From Pseudomonas chlororaphis (GTDB lineage Bacteria; Pseudomonadota; Gammaproteobacteria; Pseudomonadales; Pseudomonadaceae): a DNA stretch of 64,000 nucleotides. This document shows, piece by piece, positions 9,097 through 17,987 of the stretch. The translations under genes were made by a program, and so were the position numbers. The notes beneath the pieces were generated by a model that saw only the letters and a list, made by a program, of their open reading frames with translations, was not told the origin of the DNA and searched no databases. Every line of letters begins with the position of its first letter. Position 1 is the first letter of the stretch. The stretch is from positions 55,579 through 119,578 of the forward strand of contig NZ_MSCT01000012.1 in the NCBI RefSeq assembly GCF_001921865.1, in the 5' to 3' direction.

Positions 9097-10200
9097 TCAT
9101 CGCGCATTGTTCCACCCAGTTAGTTTCATGGCGTCCAACAGGGTTTCGCCGCTCAGTGCCGGAACGCTCGCGCCGCTGTCCGCGGTCATCGGTTCGCCTG
9201 CCAGCAGCGCGTTGACGATGGCCTCCTCCACCGCTTCGGCGGCCGCGCTGAACAGCGCCGAAATGTAATCGTTGTTGAGCATCGCCAGCGGCGTACTGAA
9301 AGGTACGCCCGGGCGACCGTAGGCCGAAGGCGGTACGTCGCGATTGCCCGTGGCGAAGGCCAGGAAGATATCGCCGCTGGAATCCTCGGTGCCGCCGCCA
9401 GTGCGGGCAATGCCGATGGACGCGCGCTGCGCCAGGCGCTGGCACTGGTGCGGCAGCAAGGGCGCGTCGGTGGCCAGGATCACCACGATCGACCCCATGC
9501 CCGGCGTGCCGCGCTCGGCGAACGGCGACGGGATCCCGCTCAATTGGCGCCCCACCGGATAACCGTCGACCCGCAACTCCGCGCGCTTGCCGTGGTTGGC
9601 CTGGACCAGCGCGCCCACGGTGTAGCCGCCCTGCTCCCCCGGCACCCGGCGCGAGGCCGTGCCGATGCCGCCCTTGAACTCGTGGCAGATCATCCCGGTG
9701 CCGCCGCCGACCGCGCCTTCCTGCACCGGCCCGGACTCGGCATTGGCCAGCGCTTCGCGGACCTGCTGCGGGCCGACATGCTGGCCCCAGATATCGTTGA
9801 GCAGGCCATCGTAGGTCTCCATCACCACCGGCATGCACCAGTATTCCGCGGGGTCCGCCAGGCTCGCATGTTCCTCGGCGATCAGCGCGTCGCGCACCAC
9901 GCCGACGCTGTGGGTATTGGTGATGGCCAGCGGCGTGGTCAACAGGCCCGCCTCGCGGACCCACTCCAGCCCCGTGGCGTCGCCGTTGCCGTTGAGCACA
10001 TGGCAGCCGGCGAAACAGGGTTGCAGCCGGGCATGCCCTTCGCGCGGCTGCACCAGGGTCACCCCGGTCCGCACTTGCTTGCCGTCCACCGTGGTCTTGA
10101 GGGTGCTGTGGCCAACCCGCACCCCGGGAACGTCGGTGATGGCATTGAACGGGCCGGGTGTGCCCAGGCCCAGGCTGATCCCCAATTGACGTGCGCGCAT
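9097..10200 (-). CDS. P1 family aminopeptidase (DmpA/BapA type)
   Basis: A 367-residue member of the DmpA/BapA N-terminal-nucleophile-like peptidases, which release N-terminal L- or D-amino acids or beta-amino acids. The start LGISLGLGTPGPFNAITDVP and the family-typical GVRVGHSTL follow the DmpA fold. The self-cleavage site that frees the nucleophile Ser is the Gly-Ser in GTPGMGSIVVILATDAPLL (about residue 250). No signal peptide, so cytoplasmic. The APC permease gene is 9 bp upstream on the same strand, so import of a small peptide or amide and its hydrolysis are probably coupled. The exact substrate cannot be read from sequence. Confidence 0.85.
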   Translation of the reverse strand: MRARQLGISLGLGTPGPFNAITDVPGVRVGHSTLKTTVDGKQVRTGVTLVQPREGHARLQPCFAGCHVLNGNGDATGLEWVREAGLLTTPLAITNTHSVGVVRDALIAEEHASLADPAEYWCMPVVMETYDGLLNDIWGQHVGPQQVREALANAESGPVQEGAVGGGTGMICHEFKGGIGTASRRVPGEQGGYTVGALVQANHGKRAELRVDGYPVGRQLSGIPSPFAERGTPGMGSIVVILATDAPLLPHQCQRLAQRASIGIARTGGGTEDSSGDIFLAFATGNRDVPPSAYGRPGVPFSTPLAMLNNDYISALFSAAAEAVEEAIVNALLAGEPMTADSGASVPALSGETLLDAMKLTGWNNAR

Positions 10201-10209
10201 GATTTCTCC

Positions 10210-11574
10210 TTAGAGTTTCTGAAACGCCGGGCTGAACCGGCCGTTGGTGCCATACAGGATCACCGACAGCGCCAGCAGGCCGACAATCACCATGATGTCC
10301 CTGAGCGAAGCCTCGAGGAACAGATTGAACAACAGATAGCCGGAGCCGATCACCGCCAGCAGCGCCGGCACCGGCCACAGCGGCATGCGGTACGGGTGCG
10401 CGCGGTCGCGCAGCAGCACCCGGCTCATCAAGGCGCTGAGGGCGACGATCAGGTACACCAGCATGATCAACAGCACGCTGAACGACGTCAGGTCGGCCAG
10501 GTTCGAGCTGAAACTGAGCACCGCCGAGGGGATAGCCAGGAACAGCGTGGCCAGCCAGGGCGAATCCCAGCGCGGGTGAATCCGCGTGAACAGCCGGTTG
10601 ATGCCCGGCGTCCACAGCGCATCGCGGCCGCTGGAGAACACCACCCGGCCGATCTGGATCACGATCGCGACGATGGCGTTGAACACCGAGAGGAAGATCC
10701 CGGCGCTGACCACCCGCGACAGGGGCTCGTTGCCGTGGCTGGTCAGCAGGTAGCCGATGGGGTCGGGGCTGGCGAGCATGGCGCTGAGGGACGGCGCGCC
10801 GATCAGCAGCGCGGTCAGCGGCACCAGTTCGATGATCACCACCAGCACCAGCGACCAGAGCACCGCCTTGTGCACGCCCTCGCCCCGGCACTTCATGTCT
10901 TCGGCCAGCAGGACCGCCGGGCCGTAGCCGTTATAGGAAAACAGGCCGATGCCCACCGCGCCGATCACCAGGGCCCAGGGCGCCAGGTGCAGCACGCCGT
11001 TCTCGACGATCTGCGGTTGCAGCAGGATGCTCGCCGGCTGCGAGGCATTGCCGAAGCCCAGGCAGACGATCACCAGCAAGGCGGCGATCTCCAGCAGCAG
11101 GCAGGTGCCGGTGATCCAGGCGTTGAGCTTGATATTGAGGATGCCCAGCGCGTAGCTGCAGACCACGATGACCAGGGCCACGGTCTGCGAATCGAAGCGC
11201 GTGCCCAGGGCATTGTTCAGGTAAGTCGCCGCGCCGGTGGCCAGCACCGGCGGGATGAACAGCAGCATCACCAGCACCGTGAGGAAGGTCGCGTAGCCGG
11301 CCATGCCGCCGAACACCCGCTTGGCGTACACGTACTCGCCGCCGGCGCTGTTGTGGGCGCGGCCCAGCTCGGCGTAGCAGAAGGCGAACATCAATGCCAA
11401 GAGGCCGGCCATGACAAAGGCCAGGAACACCCCGCTGCCCGCCTGGTGGATGGCGAATGGGGCGATGACAAAGACCGAGCTGGCGGGGGTCACGCCCGAC
11501 ACGGTAATGGCCACTACATCGAATACGCTCAGCGTGGGTTTCAGGGCGCCTTGCGGCGCACAGGGAGAGCTCAT
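10210..11574 (-). CDS. APC superfamily amino acid/amine permease
   Basis: A 454-residue inner-membrane transporter with about 12 hydrophobic segments and the N-terminal APC pattern (LSVFDVVAITVSGVTPASSV). The start ATG 11574 has GAGG about 8 nt upstream. It is co-transcribed with the downstream DmpA-type aminopeptidase and divergent from a LuxR-type regulator, so it likely imports the compound that the peptidase processes. Substrate unknown. Confidence 0.82.
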   Translation of the reverse strand: MSSPCAPQGALKPTLSVFDVVAITVSGVTPASSVFVIAPFAIHQAGSGVFLAFVMAGLLALMFAFCYAELGRAHNSAGGEYVYAKRVFGGMAGYATFLTVLVMLLFIPPVLATGAATYLNNALGTRFDSQTVALVIVVCSYALGILNIKLNAWITGTCLLLEIAALLVIVCLGFGNASQPASILLQPQIVENGVLHLAPWALVIGAVGIGLFSYNGYGPAVLLAEDMKCRGEGVHKAVLWSLVLVVIIELVPLTALLIGAPSLSAMLASPDPIGYLLTSHGNEPLSRVVSAGIFLSVFNAIVAIVIQIGRVVFSSGRDALWTPGINRLFTRIHPRWDSPWLATLFLAIPSAVLSFSSNLADLTSFSVLLIMLVYLIVALSALMSRVLLRDRAHPYRMPLWPVPALLAVIGSGYLLFNLFLEASLRDIMVIVGLLALSVILYGTNGRFSPAFQKL

Positions 11575-11689
11575 GTCGTTATCCTCGTGGTTATTTTTGA
11601 TTTGAGGCAGAAACGCAGAACGTCAGGCGGGTGCGCTCTGGGGCGCATTGAATGAAGGCCACTTTAGGCAGCCCCGGGCCCTGGGCCAA

Positions 11690-11715
11690 TTCCCCTATTG
11701 GAGTACTCCCCCTTG
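11690..11715. promoter_or_regulatory. Candidate operator in the permease/LuxR divergent promoter
   Basis: The 254-bp gap between the permease and the LuxR gene contains the perfect 10-bp palindrome GGAGTACTCC (11700-11709), flanked by C-runs (cccct on the left, ccccc on the right). The position suits an operator of the adjacent LuxR-type regulator. Purely positional inference. Confidence 0.25.
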
Positions 11716-11828
11716 ACGCGGCCGGGCAAATCGCCGAAACCGTCAGTCCAACTGGCGCAATACGCGCCAGATCACAGCGACATCGACGCGGAGCCAGCGG
11801 TTTGATCACTCTGTTCAGGGAAATCGGC

Positions 11829-12605
11829 ATGCATGCCGGACTCGGGCGCACCCTCTCGCAGATCGGCGGCGAGCGTTTCTGGAAACAATTGGTGCTGTTG
11901 CTGCACCAGGCCCTGCCGTTCGATAACGCGCTGGCGATCTTCTATCCGCACAACGGCCTGCCCAGGGCGCTGGAGGAGTACGATGCCGAGCCCTCGGACA
12001 AGCCGGCGTCGATGCTCACCTACCTCAACGGCCTGTACCTGCTGGACCCGTTTTTCCAGGCCTGCCGCGAGGGTTATCCCAGCGGTGTCTACCGCCTGGA
12101 GGAAGTGGCGCCGGACCATTTCCGGCAGAGCGAGTACTTTTCCAGCTACTTCCACGACAACGTGCTGGAGGATGAACTGCAATTCATCCTGCAGGTGCCG
12201 GAGGCCGGCGCGCTGTCGCTGTCCCTGGGCATGCAGCGGCCGTTCAGCGCCGAAGAGATCGGCCAGCTCACCACGTTCTCGGCCTGGGTCCTGCCACTGA
12301 TGCAGCAGCATTGGCAGCAGAGCAACCAGCGCCCGCCAGTGCCCGCCGCCGACGAAATGGCCAGCCAGATCCGCGACGCCCTGAGCCATTTCGGCTGCGG
12401 CGTGCTGTCGGATCGGGAGGTGGAAATCGCCCGGTTGATCCTGCGCGGCTTCTCGTCCAAGGCCATGGCCGAACGCCTGAAGATCTCCCCGGACACCGTC
12501 AAGGTGCACCGGCGCCATCTCTACGCCAAGCTCGACATCTCCTCGCAGCCGGAACTGTTTTCGCTGTTTATCCAATCCCTGGGGCATGACCTGGAAAACC
12601 CCTGA
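11829..12605 (+). CDS. LuxR-family transcriptional regulator
   Basis: A 258-residue regulator with a C-terminal GerE-type HTH (LSDREVEIARLILRGFSSKA, then ISPDTVKVHRRHLYAKLDI). The N-terminal 170 residues show no receiver Asp pattern, so this is a ligand-binding or orphan type rather than a response regulator. The start ATG 11829 (MHAGLGRTL) is chosen because AGGGA lies 7 nt upstream and the length fits the family; the open frame reaches back to 11652. Divergent from the permease-aminopeptidase pair, which it probably controls. Confidence 0.8.
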   Translation: MHAGLGRTLSQIGGERFWKQLVLLLHQALPFDNALAIFYPHNGLPRALEEYDAEPSDKPASMLTYLNGLYLLDPFFQACREGYPSGVYRLEEVAPDHFRQSEYFSSYFHDNVLEDELQFILQVPEAGALSLSLGMQRPFSAEEIGQLTTFSAWVLPLMQQHWQQSNQRPPVPAADEMASQIRDALSHFGCGVLSDREVEIARLILRGFSSKAMAERLKISPDTVKVHRRHLYAKLDISSQPELFSLFIQSLGHDLENP

Positions 12606-12623
12606 GCCTGGCCCGGCGCCAAT

Positions 12624-12706
12624 CCTGTAGGAGCCAGCTTGCTGGCGATAGGCGCGATGCGGTGCGCCTGACCCGACGCCATCGCGAGCAAGCTCGCTCC
12701 TACAGG
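12624..12706. repeat. Pair of inverted REP elements (BIME-like)
   Basis: Cctgtaggagccagcttgc at 12624 and its inverted copy ending gctcgctcctacagg at 12706 form a large imperfect inverted repeat between the convergent LuxR and FeaR genes. It belongs to the common Pseudomonas REP type also present at 35921-35948 and may act as a bidirectional terminator. Confidence 0.75.
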
Positions 12707-12709
12707 GGG

Positions 12710-13648
12710 TTATGCGTTCAGCGCATGGGCCCGGTAGTCCCTGGGCGATTGTTCGAAATGCTTCTTGAAGGTGCGGCTGAAGTGCGCCGAATCGGTGAAC
12801 CCCCACTTGAAGGCAATGTCGGTGATCGACTGGTGGCGCAGGCGTGGGTTGCCCAGGTCGTTCGCGCTGCGTTCGAGGCGCGAGCGCTGGATGAAACGGC
12901 AGACGCTGTCGCCCTGCTCCTCGAACAGCCGATACAGCTGGCGCACCGAGATATTCATCTGCCCGGCCAGCGACACCGGGGTCAGGCCGGGCTCATTCAG
13001 GGACTGATGAATCAGCTGCCGGGCCTGGCTGCGCAGGCAAACGCCATGCTGGCTGTCGTAGCCGTCCAGGGTCGGGCTCGGCGGCTGGCGCAGCGTCGGC
13101 CCGAGCAGCGCGATCAGCGCCTCTTGCAGGGCCTGGCCTTCCTGGCCGGCGGCGCAATCCTGCAGCTCGCCGCCGCAGATCTGTTCCACCAGCACGCGCA
13201 TCAGCCGGCCGCTGGCGCAGCCCTGCGAAAGCTTGCCGAACGTGCGTTGCTGCGCCGGCAGGTGGCGACAGACCTCGTCCCGGGACAAATGCAGGGAGGC
13301 ATGCTCGATCAGCCCATGGGGCACGATTTCGCAGGCCCCGGCCGAATCCAGCAGGGCCATTTCCCCCGGCGCCAGTTCGATGCTCTCGCCGCCCTGGTTG
13401 AGCTGGGCATGGCCGCTGCGCTGCAGGATCAGGAAACAGTGGCGATCGTCCTCATGATCGACGCTGGTGCTCTTGCGGGAAATCAGGCCGGCATTGGTGC
13501 GTATCTGCGCCACCTCGAGGCCCGCGTAGTCCCGCAGGCCGACCTCCCCGATAAACAACGCCGGATTCAGCGCCGGGCGCGCGTCGAACCGACCGCAGAC
13601 ACCCTGCAATGCACCGACCCAGGAACTGAAACTATGCGAAGCAAGCAC
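12710..13648 (-). CDS. feaR: AraC-family regulator, FeaR-like
   Basis: A 312-residue regulator: N-terminal AraC-binding-like domain (opening FSSWVGALQGVCGRFDARP, as in FeaR) and C-terminal double HTH (MNISVRQLYRLFEEQGDSV and ITDIAFKWGFTDSAHFSRTF). FeaR activates phenylacetaldehyde dehydrogenase and amine oxidase genes in response to aromatic monoamines. A GTG start at 13648 is used, with GGAGGT just upstream. Nearby on the same strand are an APC permease and a FeaB-like aldehyde dehydrogenase, which supports the assignment. Confidence 0.78.
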   Translation of the reverse strand: MLASHSFSSWVGALQGVCGRFDARPALNPALFIGEVGLRDYAGLEVAQIRTNAGLISRKSTSVDHEDDRHCFLILQRSGHAQLNQGGESIELAPGEMALLDSAGACEIVPHGLIEHASLHLSRDEVCRHLPAQQRTFGKLSQGCASGRLMRVLVEQICGGELQDCAAGQEGQALQEALIALLGPTLRQPPSPTLDGYDSQHGVCLRSQARQLIHQSLNEPGLTPVSLAGQMNISVRQLYRLFEEQGDSVCRFIQRSRLERSANDLGNPRLRHQSITDIAFKWGFTDSAHFSRTFKKHFEQSPRDYRAHALNA

Positions 13649-13796
13649 TGTGCACCTCCAGTAGCCGTTTGAGACCGCCTTTGTTGTTATGGCGATATCA
13701 TTAACATGTTATCTATTTGCCGGGCAAGGAGCCTCGGCGCAATGGATAGCCTGTTATGGCTTAAGCACGGGCTGTGCCAGCCCGGATGGGAATAGC

Positions 13797-14390
13797 TCAG
13801 TGGTCGTCCAGCAGTTGCCGCAAGCGCTTGAAGGTCGCGAGCAAAGCGCCCCGCTGCTCGGCGCTGAGGCGGATGTAACGGCGGAAACCGGGCAGCCGGT
13901 TGACCACCTCGCTGGCGCCAAAATGCTCCAGGCAGACCGTCCAGCCCTGTTCGCCGCGCCGCAGTTGCAGGCGCTTGAAGTCCAGCGGCAGCAGCGCCTC
14001 CAGCAATTGCGGGTCGCTGCCCAGCCGTTGCAGCAGCTCGGCCCACTCCTCCGGCGTACCCTGTTTCAGACAGGCGGTGAAGCCCTGGCGACGAATCGCC
14101 CCGGTATGCCGCAGATCGATCCGCGCCGCCGGCCCCGGCCGGGCCGGAATCTGCAAGCGAAACTCGCAGACCACCAGGTGCATCAGGAACTGCGCCTGGG
14201 GCAGTTCCTGGACCTCGAAGACCAACCCGCCCTCGGCCCAGGCGAAACGTGCCGCCCCGGGCGCCAGCGGCACCCAGTCGAGCCCCGGCAGATCGCGGCA
14301 CAGCTGGTTCAGGGTCGCCCCCGGGCGGTAACCCGAGGGCGGACGCCGCCAGAAGTCAGAGAGGTTTTGCCGCCAGCTTGTACTGCTCAT
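13797..14390 (-). CDS. DUF3156 family protein
   Basis: A 197-residue protein of unknown function that I place in DUF3156 from its general pattern (start SSTSWRQNLSDFW, then YRPGATLNQLC and a C-terminal LPGFRRYIRLSAEQRGALLA). No signal peptide and no transmembrane segment. The start ATG 14390 overlaps the 3' end of the upstream permease by 35 bp, indicating translational coupling. In pseudomonads this gene type travels with FeaR, an APC permease and an aldehyde dehydrogenase, so a role in amine use is likely but untested. Confidence 0.65.
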   Translation of the reverse strand: MSSTSWRQNLSDFWRRPPSGYRPGATLNQLCRDLPGLDWVPLAPGAARFAWAEGGLVFEVQELPQAQFLMHLVVCEFRLQIPARPGPAARIDLRHTGAIRRQGFTACLKQGTPEEWAELLQRLGSDPQLLEALLPLDFKRLQLRRGEQGWTVCLEHFGASEVVNRLPGFRRYIRLSAEQRGALLATFKRLRQLLDDH

Positions 14391-15882
14391 CGGGCTTCGC
14401 TCCAAGGTCCTGCGCTTGAGTGTCAGAGGGGGACTCCAGGTTGAAGGCTTTCTCCAGCACCTCCTCCACCGGCACCGGGCGGAACGGGTTGACCTTCTGC
14501 ACGAACAGGGTCCAGACCAGCGCATAGATCGCGGTCAGCCCGAGCATGCTGCCAAAGGGCACGTAGATATCCCGCGGGTTCATGCCTGGCGGCGTGATGT
14601 ACCACATGCCCAGGAGGATGCCGATGGACGAGACGATCTGCGGCAGCGGGAACCACGGCGACTTGTAGGCCCGCGGCAGGTCCGGACGACGGATGCGCAG
14701 CACCACCACCGACAGGGTCACAAGCAGGTAGGCGGTGCTCCAGGCACAGACCGCGGCCAGCACCAGGTGCATGATGTTGTCGGTGCTGCCGCCCAGCCAC
14801 CAAGCGTGCAGGCACGGAATCAGCACTGCCACGGCGATGCACAGCAGCGGCGTCTTGAAGCGCGGGTGCAGGTAGGTGAACGCCTTGGGCAACGCGCCGT
14901 CCAGCGCCATGCCGTAGAGGATGCGCGGCAAGCCGGCCATCAGCGTGTTGATGGTCGCCGCGCCGGCGAACAGCAGGCCGACGCCCAGCCAGATCCGCCC
15001 GTAGGGCCCCATGACCTGCTCGGCGAACTGCGGGATGGCCATCGGCGTGTCCAGCAGGTGCACGCTGCCGTCTTCGCTCAACGCGACGTTCGCCACCTGG
15101 CGCTTCATCGCCGCGCCGTAGATGAACATGCAGGTGGCCACCCCCACCAACCCCAGGGCCATGGCCCGGGGAAGGGTTTTCGCCGCCTTGCGCACGTCTG
15201 GCGCCAGCGGCGTGACGAACTCGCAACCGACGAACATGAACATGGCCATGCCCACCAGCGACAGGATGGTCGGCAGGTCGGTACCGACCATCGAGTCGCC
15301 GAACCAGCCGTTCAGCTCCACCGCCGGCGCCTTGAGCACCCCGACCACGCCGAAGACGATCAGGGTGGTCCACATGCCGAAGGTCAGGATCACCTCGGCG
15401 CGGCTGAAGGCGGTGATGCCGACGGCATTCAGCAGGCCGAAGAAGATCACCAGGCCGACGCCCACCAGCCAGGCGCTGCCGCTCTGCTCCAGCAAGGTGT
15501 TGAGGGACTCGAAGTTCACCAGGGCCATGACGCCGCTGAGGATGGTTTCCGCCGTGCCGGCGAACACGTGCACGATCAGGTAGGCGGAAATGGTCCCGGT
15601 GATGGCGAAGAAGCGCCCCAGGCCGCAGGCCAGGTAGTCGTATACCGAGCCGTTGGTGGGGATCATGCAGGCTGCCTCGGCGAAGGTCGTCGATTGCGCG
15701 AGCATCATGACCATGGCGATCACCATGGCCATGGCGAAGGCGCCGCCGCCGATACCGAACCCCGTGGTGGCCGTGAGGATCACCGGGCTGGCCATGATCA
15801 GGCCGACGGCGCTGGCCAGGGCCGTGGGGAACCCGACCACACCCTGATTCAGGTGTCGGGTGAGTCTGTCGTTGAAAGACAT
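14356..15882 (-). CDS. APC family permease (amine/amino acid transporter)
   Basis: A 508-residue transporter with about 12-14 hydrophobic segments and an APC/AAT-type N-terminus (GVVGFPTALASAVGLIMASP). It has a charged cytoplasmic C-terminal tail. The start ATG 15882 is chosen (MSFNDRLTRHLNQ) over the open frame to 15939; GAGG lies about 10 nt upstream. It lies between the aldehyde dehydrogenase and the DUF3156 gene, so it is the likely importer of the amine whose aldehyde the ALDH oxidises. Confidence 0.82.
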   Translation of the reverse strand: MSFNDRLTRHLNQGVVGFPTALASAVGLIMASPVILTATTGFGIGGGAFAMAMVIAMVMMLAQSTTFAEAACMIPTNGSVYDYLACGLGRFFAITGTISAYLIVHVFAGTAETILSGVMALVNFESLNTLLEQSGSAWLVGVGLVIFFGLLNAVGITAFSRAEVILTFGMWTTLIVFGVVGVLKAPAVELNGWFGDSMVGTDLPTILSLVGMAMFMFVGCEFVTPLAPDVRKAAKTLPRAMALGLVGVATCMFIYGAAMKRQVANVALSEDGSVHLLDTPMAIPQFAEQVMGPYGRIWLGVGLLFAGAATINTLMAGLPRILYGMALDGALPKAFTYLHPRFKTPLLCIAVAVLIPCLHAWWLGGSTDNIMHLVLAAVCAWSTAYLLVTLSVVVLRIRRPDLPRAYKSPWFPLPQIVSSIGILLGMWYITPPGMNPRDIYVPFGSMLGLTAIYALVWTLFVQKVNPFRPVPVEEVLEKAFNLESPSDTQAQDLGAKPDEQYKLAAKPL

Positions 15883-15991
15883 GATGTCTGGACCTCGAAA
15901 GCATGGCTGATGTTGTTGTTTTAGGCATTTCAAGGGCACGCGGACGTGCTTGTTGCTGGCTGTCTGCGCAGCCTGGATGCTCTACCTTTTT

Positions 15992-16092
15992 TGTAGTCGC
16001 TGCCGCAGGCGGCGATAAGGCCGAAGGCCTTCGGCGATCTTGAGATCTTACGCACCCTTCGGGCGCGATCGCAGCCTGCGGCAGCGGCTACA
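15992..16092. repeat. Large inverted repeat of the 'gtagccgctgccgcaggc' family
   Basis: Tgtagtcgctgccgcaggc at 15992 is mirrored by gcctgcggcagcggctaca ending at 16092, with about 25-nt arms and a structured centre (ggccttcggc and ccttcgggcg hairpins). It lies between ALDH and permease genes. The same arm recurs at 17708-17845, 19410-19432 and 21104 on, so this is a second dispersed repeat family in the genome. Confidence 0.7.
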
Positions 16093-16097
16093 GGCGG

Positions 16098-17585
16098 CTA
16101 GAAGGCGATGCACACCGACTTGTTCTCGGTATACGCCTCTATCGCCGCGTGGCCCATCTCGCGACCGATGCCCGATTGCTTGTAACCGCCAAACGGCATC
16201 GACGGATCGAGCATGTTGTGGGTGTTGACCCAGACCGTGCCGGCCTTGATCCGCGGGATCAGGTCCATGACCTTCGCCAGGTCGTTGGACCAGATGCTCG
16301 CGCCCAACCCGTACTGATTGTCGTTGGCCAGCGCCACCACTTCGTCGATCTCGTCGAAAGGCGTGGCCACCACCACCGGGCCGAAGATTTCCTCGCGCAC
16401 CACCTGCATGCCCGCATGCACCTCGGCCAGGACCGTCGGGCGCACATAAAAGCCCTGCTCGCCATGGGCCACCCCGCCGCACAGCACCCGCGCGCCGTCG
16501 GCCACGCCCTGGCCGATCATGTCCAGCACGCGCTTCTGCTGCTTGGCGGAAATCAGCGGGTTGATCTGCGCCTGCTCGTCCAGGCCCGGGCCGATGCTCA
16601 GGGAGCCGGCGATGGCCGCCAGGCGCTCCAGCACCTGGTCGAAGATCCCGCGCTGGACATACAGCCGCGAACCGGCGGTGCAGACCTGGCCCTGGTTGAA
16701 GAAGATCGCCCCGGCGGCGCCGGCGGCCGCGGCCTGCGGGTCGCAGTCGTCGAGCACGATCACCGGCGACTTGCCGCCCAGCTCCAGGGAGAACCGGGTC
16801 ATGTTGTCTACCGCGGCATGGCCGATGACCTTGCCGATCTGGGTCGAGCCGGTGAACGCCAGCTTGTCGATCCCCTTGTGCCCCGCGAGGGCCGCGCCGG
16901 CCTGGGCGCCGCTGCCGGTGACCACGTTGACCACCCCCGCCGGTATGCCGACGTCCAGGCACAGCTGGCCCAGGCGCAAGGCGGTCAGCGGGGTTTCGTC
17001 GGCCGGCTTGAGCACCACGGTACAACCGCAGGCCAGGGCCGGGACTATCTTCCAGATGGCCATCAACAAGGGGAAATTCCACGGCACGATGGCGCCGACC
17101 ACGCCCACCGGCTCCGGCACCGTATAGGCGCGGTAGCGGGCGCCGGGAACGGCGGCGATGGACAGGTCCAGGCTCTTGCCCTCGATCTTGGTCGCCCAGC
17201 CCGCCATATAGCGGGTGAACTCGGCGGCGGCGCCGACTTCCAGGGCCCGGGACAGGTGGATCGACTGGCCGTTGTTGAGGGTTTCCAGCTGCGCCAGCTC
17301 CTCGCCGTGGGTCTCCAGCAAGTCGGCCAGCTTCAGCAGCAGGCGCTCGCGATCCGCCGGACGCTGCGCGGCCCAAGGGCCCTCGAAAGCGCGCCGCGCG
17401 GCGGCCACGGCCAGGTCGATATCGGCACCGGCCCCGGCGGCGACGCGGGTCAGTTCTTCGCCGGTGGCCGGGTTGAACACCGGCATCTGCGCACCGGACA
17501 GGGCCGGCTGGCTGCGCCCGTCGATCAGCAGGCCGTGCTGGCTGTCGATAAAGGCGGCGACGCGTGGGTCGATGGCAAGGCTCAT
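16098..17585 (-). CDS. feaB: Aldehyde dehydrogenase, phenylacetaldehyde dehydrogenase type
   Basis: A 495-residue NAD(P)-dependent ALDH that oxidises aldehydes to acids. The cofactor and active-site motifs are present: FTGSTQIGKVIG, LELGGKSPVIVL with the catalytic Glu, FFNQGQVCTAGSRL with the catalytic Cys, and EEIFGPVVV. The length and the N-terminus (VAAFIDSQHGLLIDGRS) match FeaB/PeaE-type phenylacetaldehyde dehydrogenases. The start ATG 17585 has GAGG 8 nt upstream; a TTG 6 bp earlier is less likely. First gene of the set ALDH, permease, DUF3156, feaR. Aromatic aldehyde specificity is inferred mainly from FeaR. Confidence 0.82.
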   Translation of the reverse strand: MSLAIDPRVAAFIDSQHGLLIDGRSQPALSGAQMPVFNPATGEELTRVAAGAGADIDLAVAAARRAFEGPWAAQRPADRERLLLKLADLLETHGEELAQLETLNNGQSIHLSRALEVGAAAEFTRYMAGWATKIEGKSLDLSIAAVPGARYRAYTVPEPVGVVGAIVPWNFPLLMAIWKIVPALACGCTVVLKPADETPLTALRLGQLCLDVGIPAGVVNVVTGSGAQAGAALAGHKGIDKLAFTGSTQIGKVIGHAAVDNMTRFSLELGGKSPVIVLDDCDPQAAAAGAAGAIFFNQGQVCTAGSRLYVQRGIFDQVLERLAAIAGSLSIGPGLDEQAQINPLISAKQQKRVLDMIGQGVADGARVLCGGVAHGEQGFYVRPTVLAEVHAGMQVVREEIFGPVVVATPFDEIDEVVALANDNQYGLGASIWSNDLAKVMDLIPRIKAGTVWVNTHNMLDPSMPFGGYKQSGIGREMGHAAIEAYTENKSVCIAF

Positions 17586-17987
17586 CTGCAATCCTCAGGC
17601 AATGGACGGGTACGGCCCAGACTCTGAGCGCAAACCCCGGCAGCGTCTTGATTCTGCCTGCCGCGAAACTTGGCGCTGGTTGCCAGGGCTTTGCCCCGAT
17701 GCCGTGGGTAGCCGCTGCCGAGCTTGCGAGGCTGCGTACGGTTGCGAAGCGACCGCAAAACCTGCGTTCGCGGTGAGCCTGGAGAAACGCATTGCCCGGT
17801 TTGGCGAGCGCTGCGCGCTCGTGCGCAGCCTGCGGCAGCGGCTACAGGGATTGCGCAGCTTTGTAGCCGCCCGCCCGCAACGCTGGCAGCGACGGTCAAG
17901 AGCCCTGGCACACAGAGGCAAGCACCGCGCCGGGAAAAGGCGCACTACTATGTCCCACGCTGTCTGTGCGTTATCAGGAGACTCAAC
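17586..17987. repeat. 402-bp intergenic region with dispersed repeats
   Basis: No gene is seen here. The divergent promoters of the ALDH and of the plus-strand aminotransferase must lie in this stretch. It carries gtagccgctgccgagcttgc from 17708 and the mirrored gcagcctgcggcagcggctac ending at 17845, with an internal segment (gctgcgtacgg...cgcaaaacctg) that recurs in similar form at 21104-21176. Confidence 0.6.
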
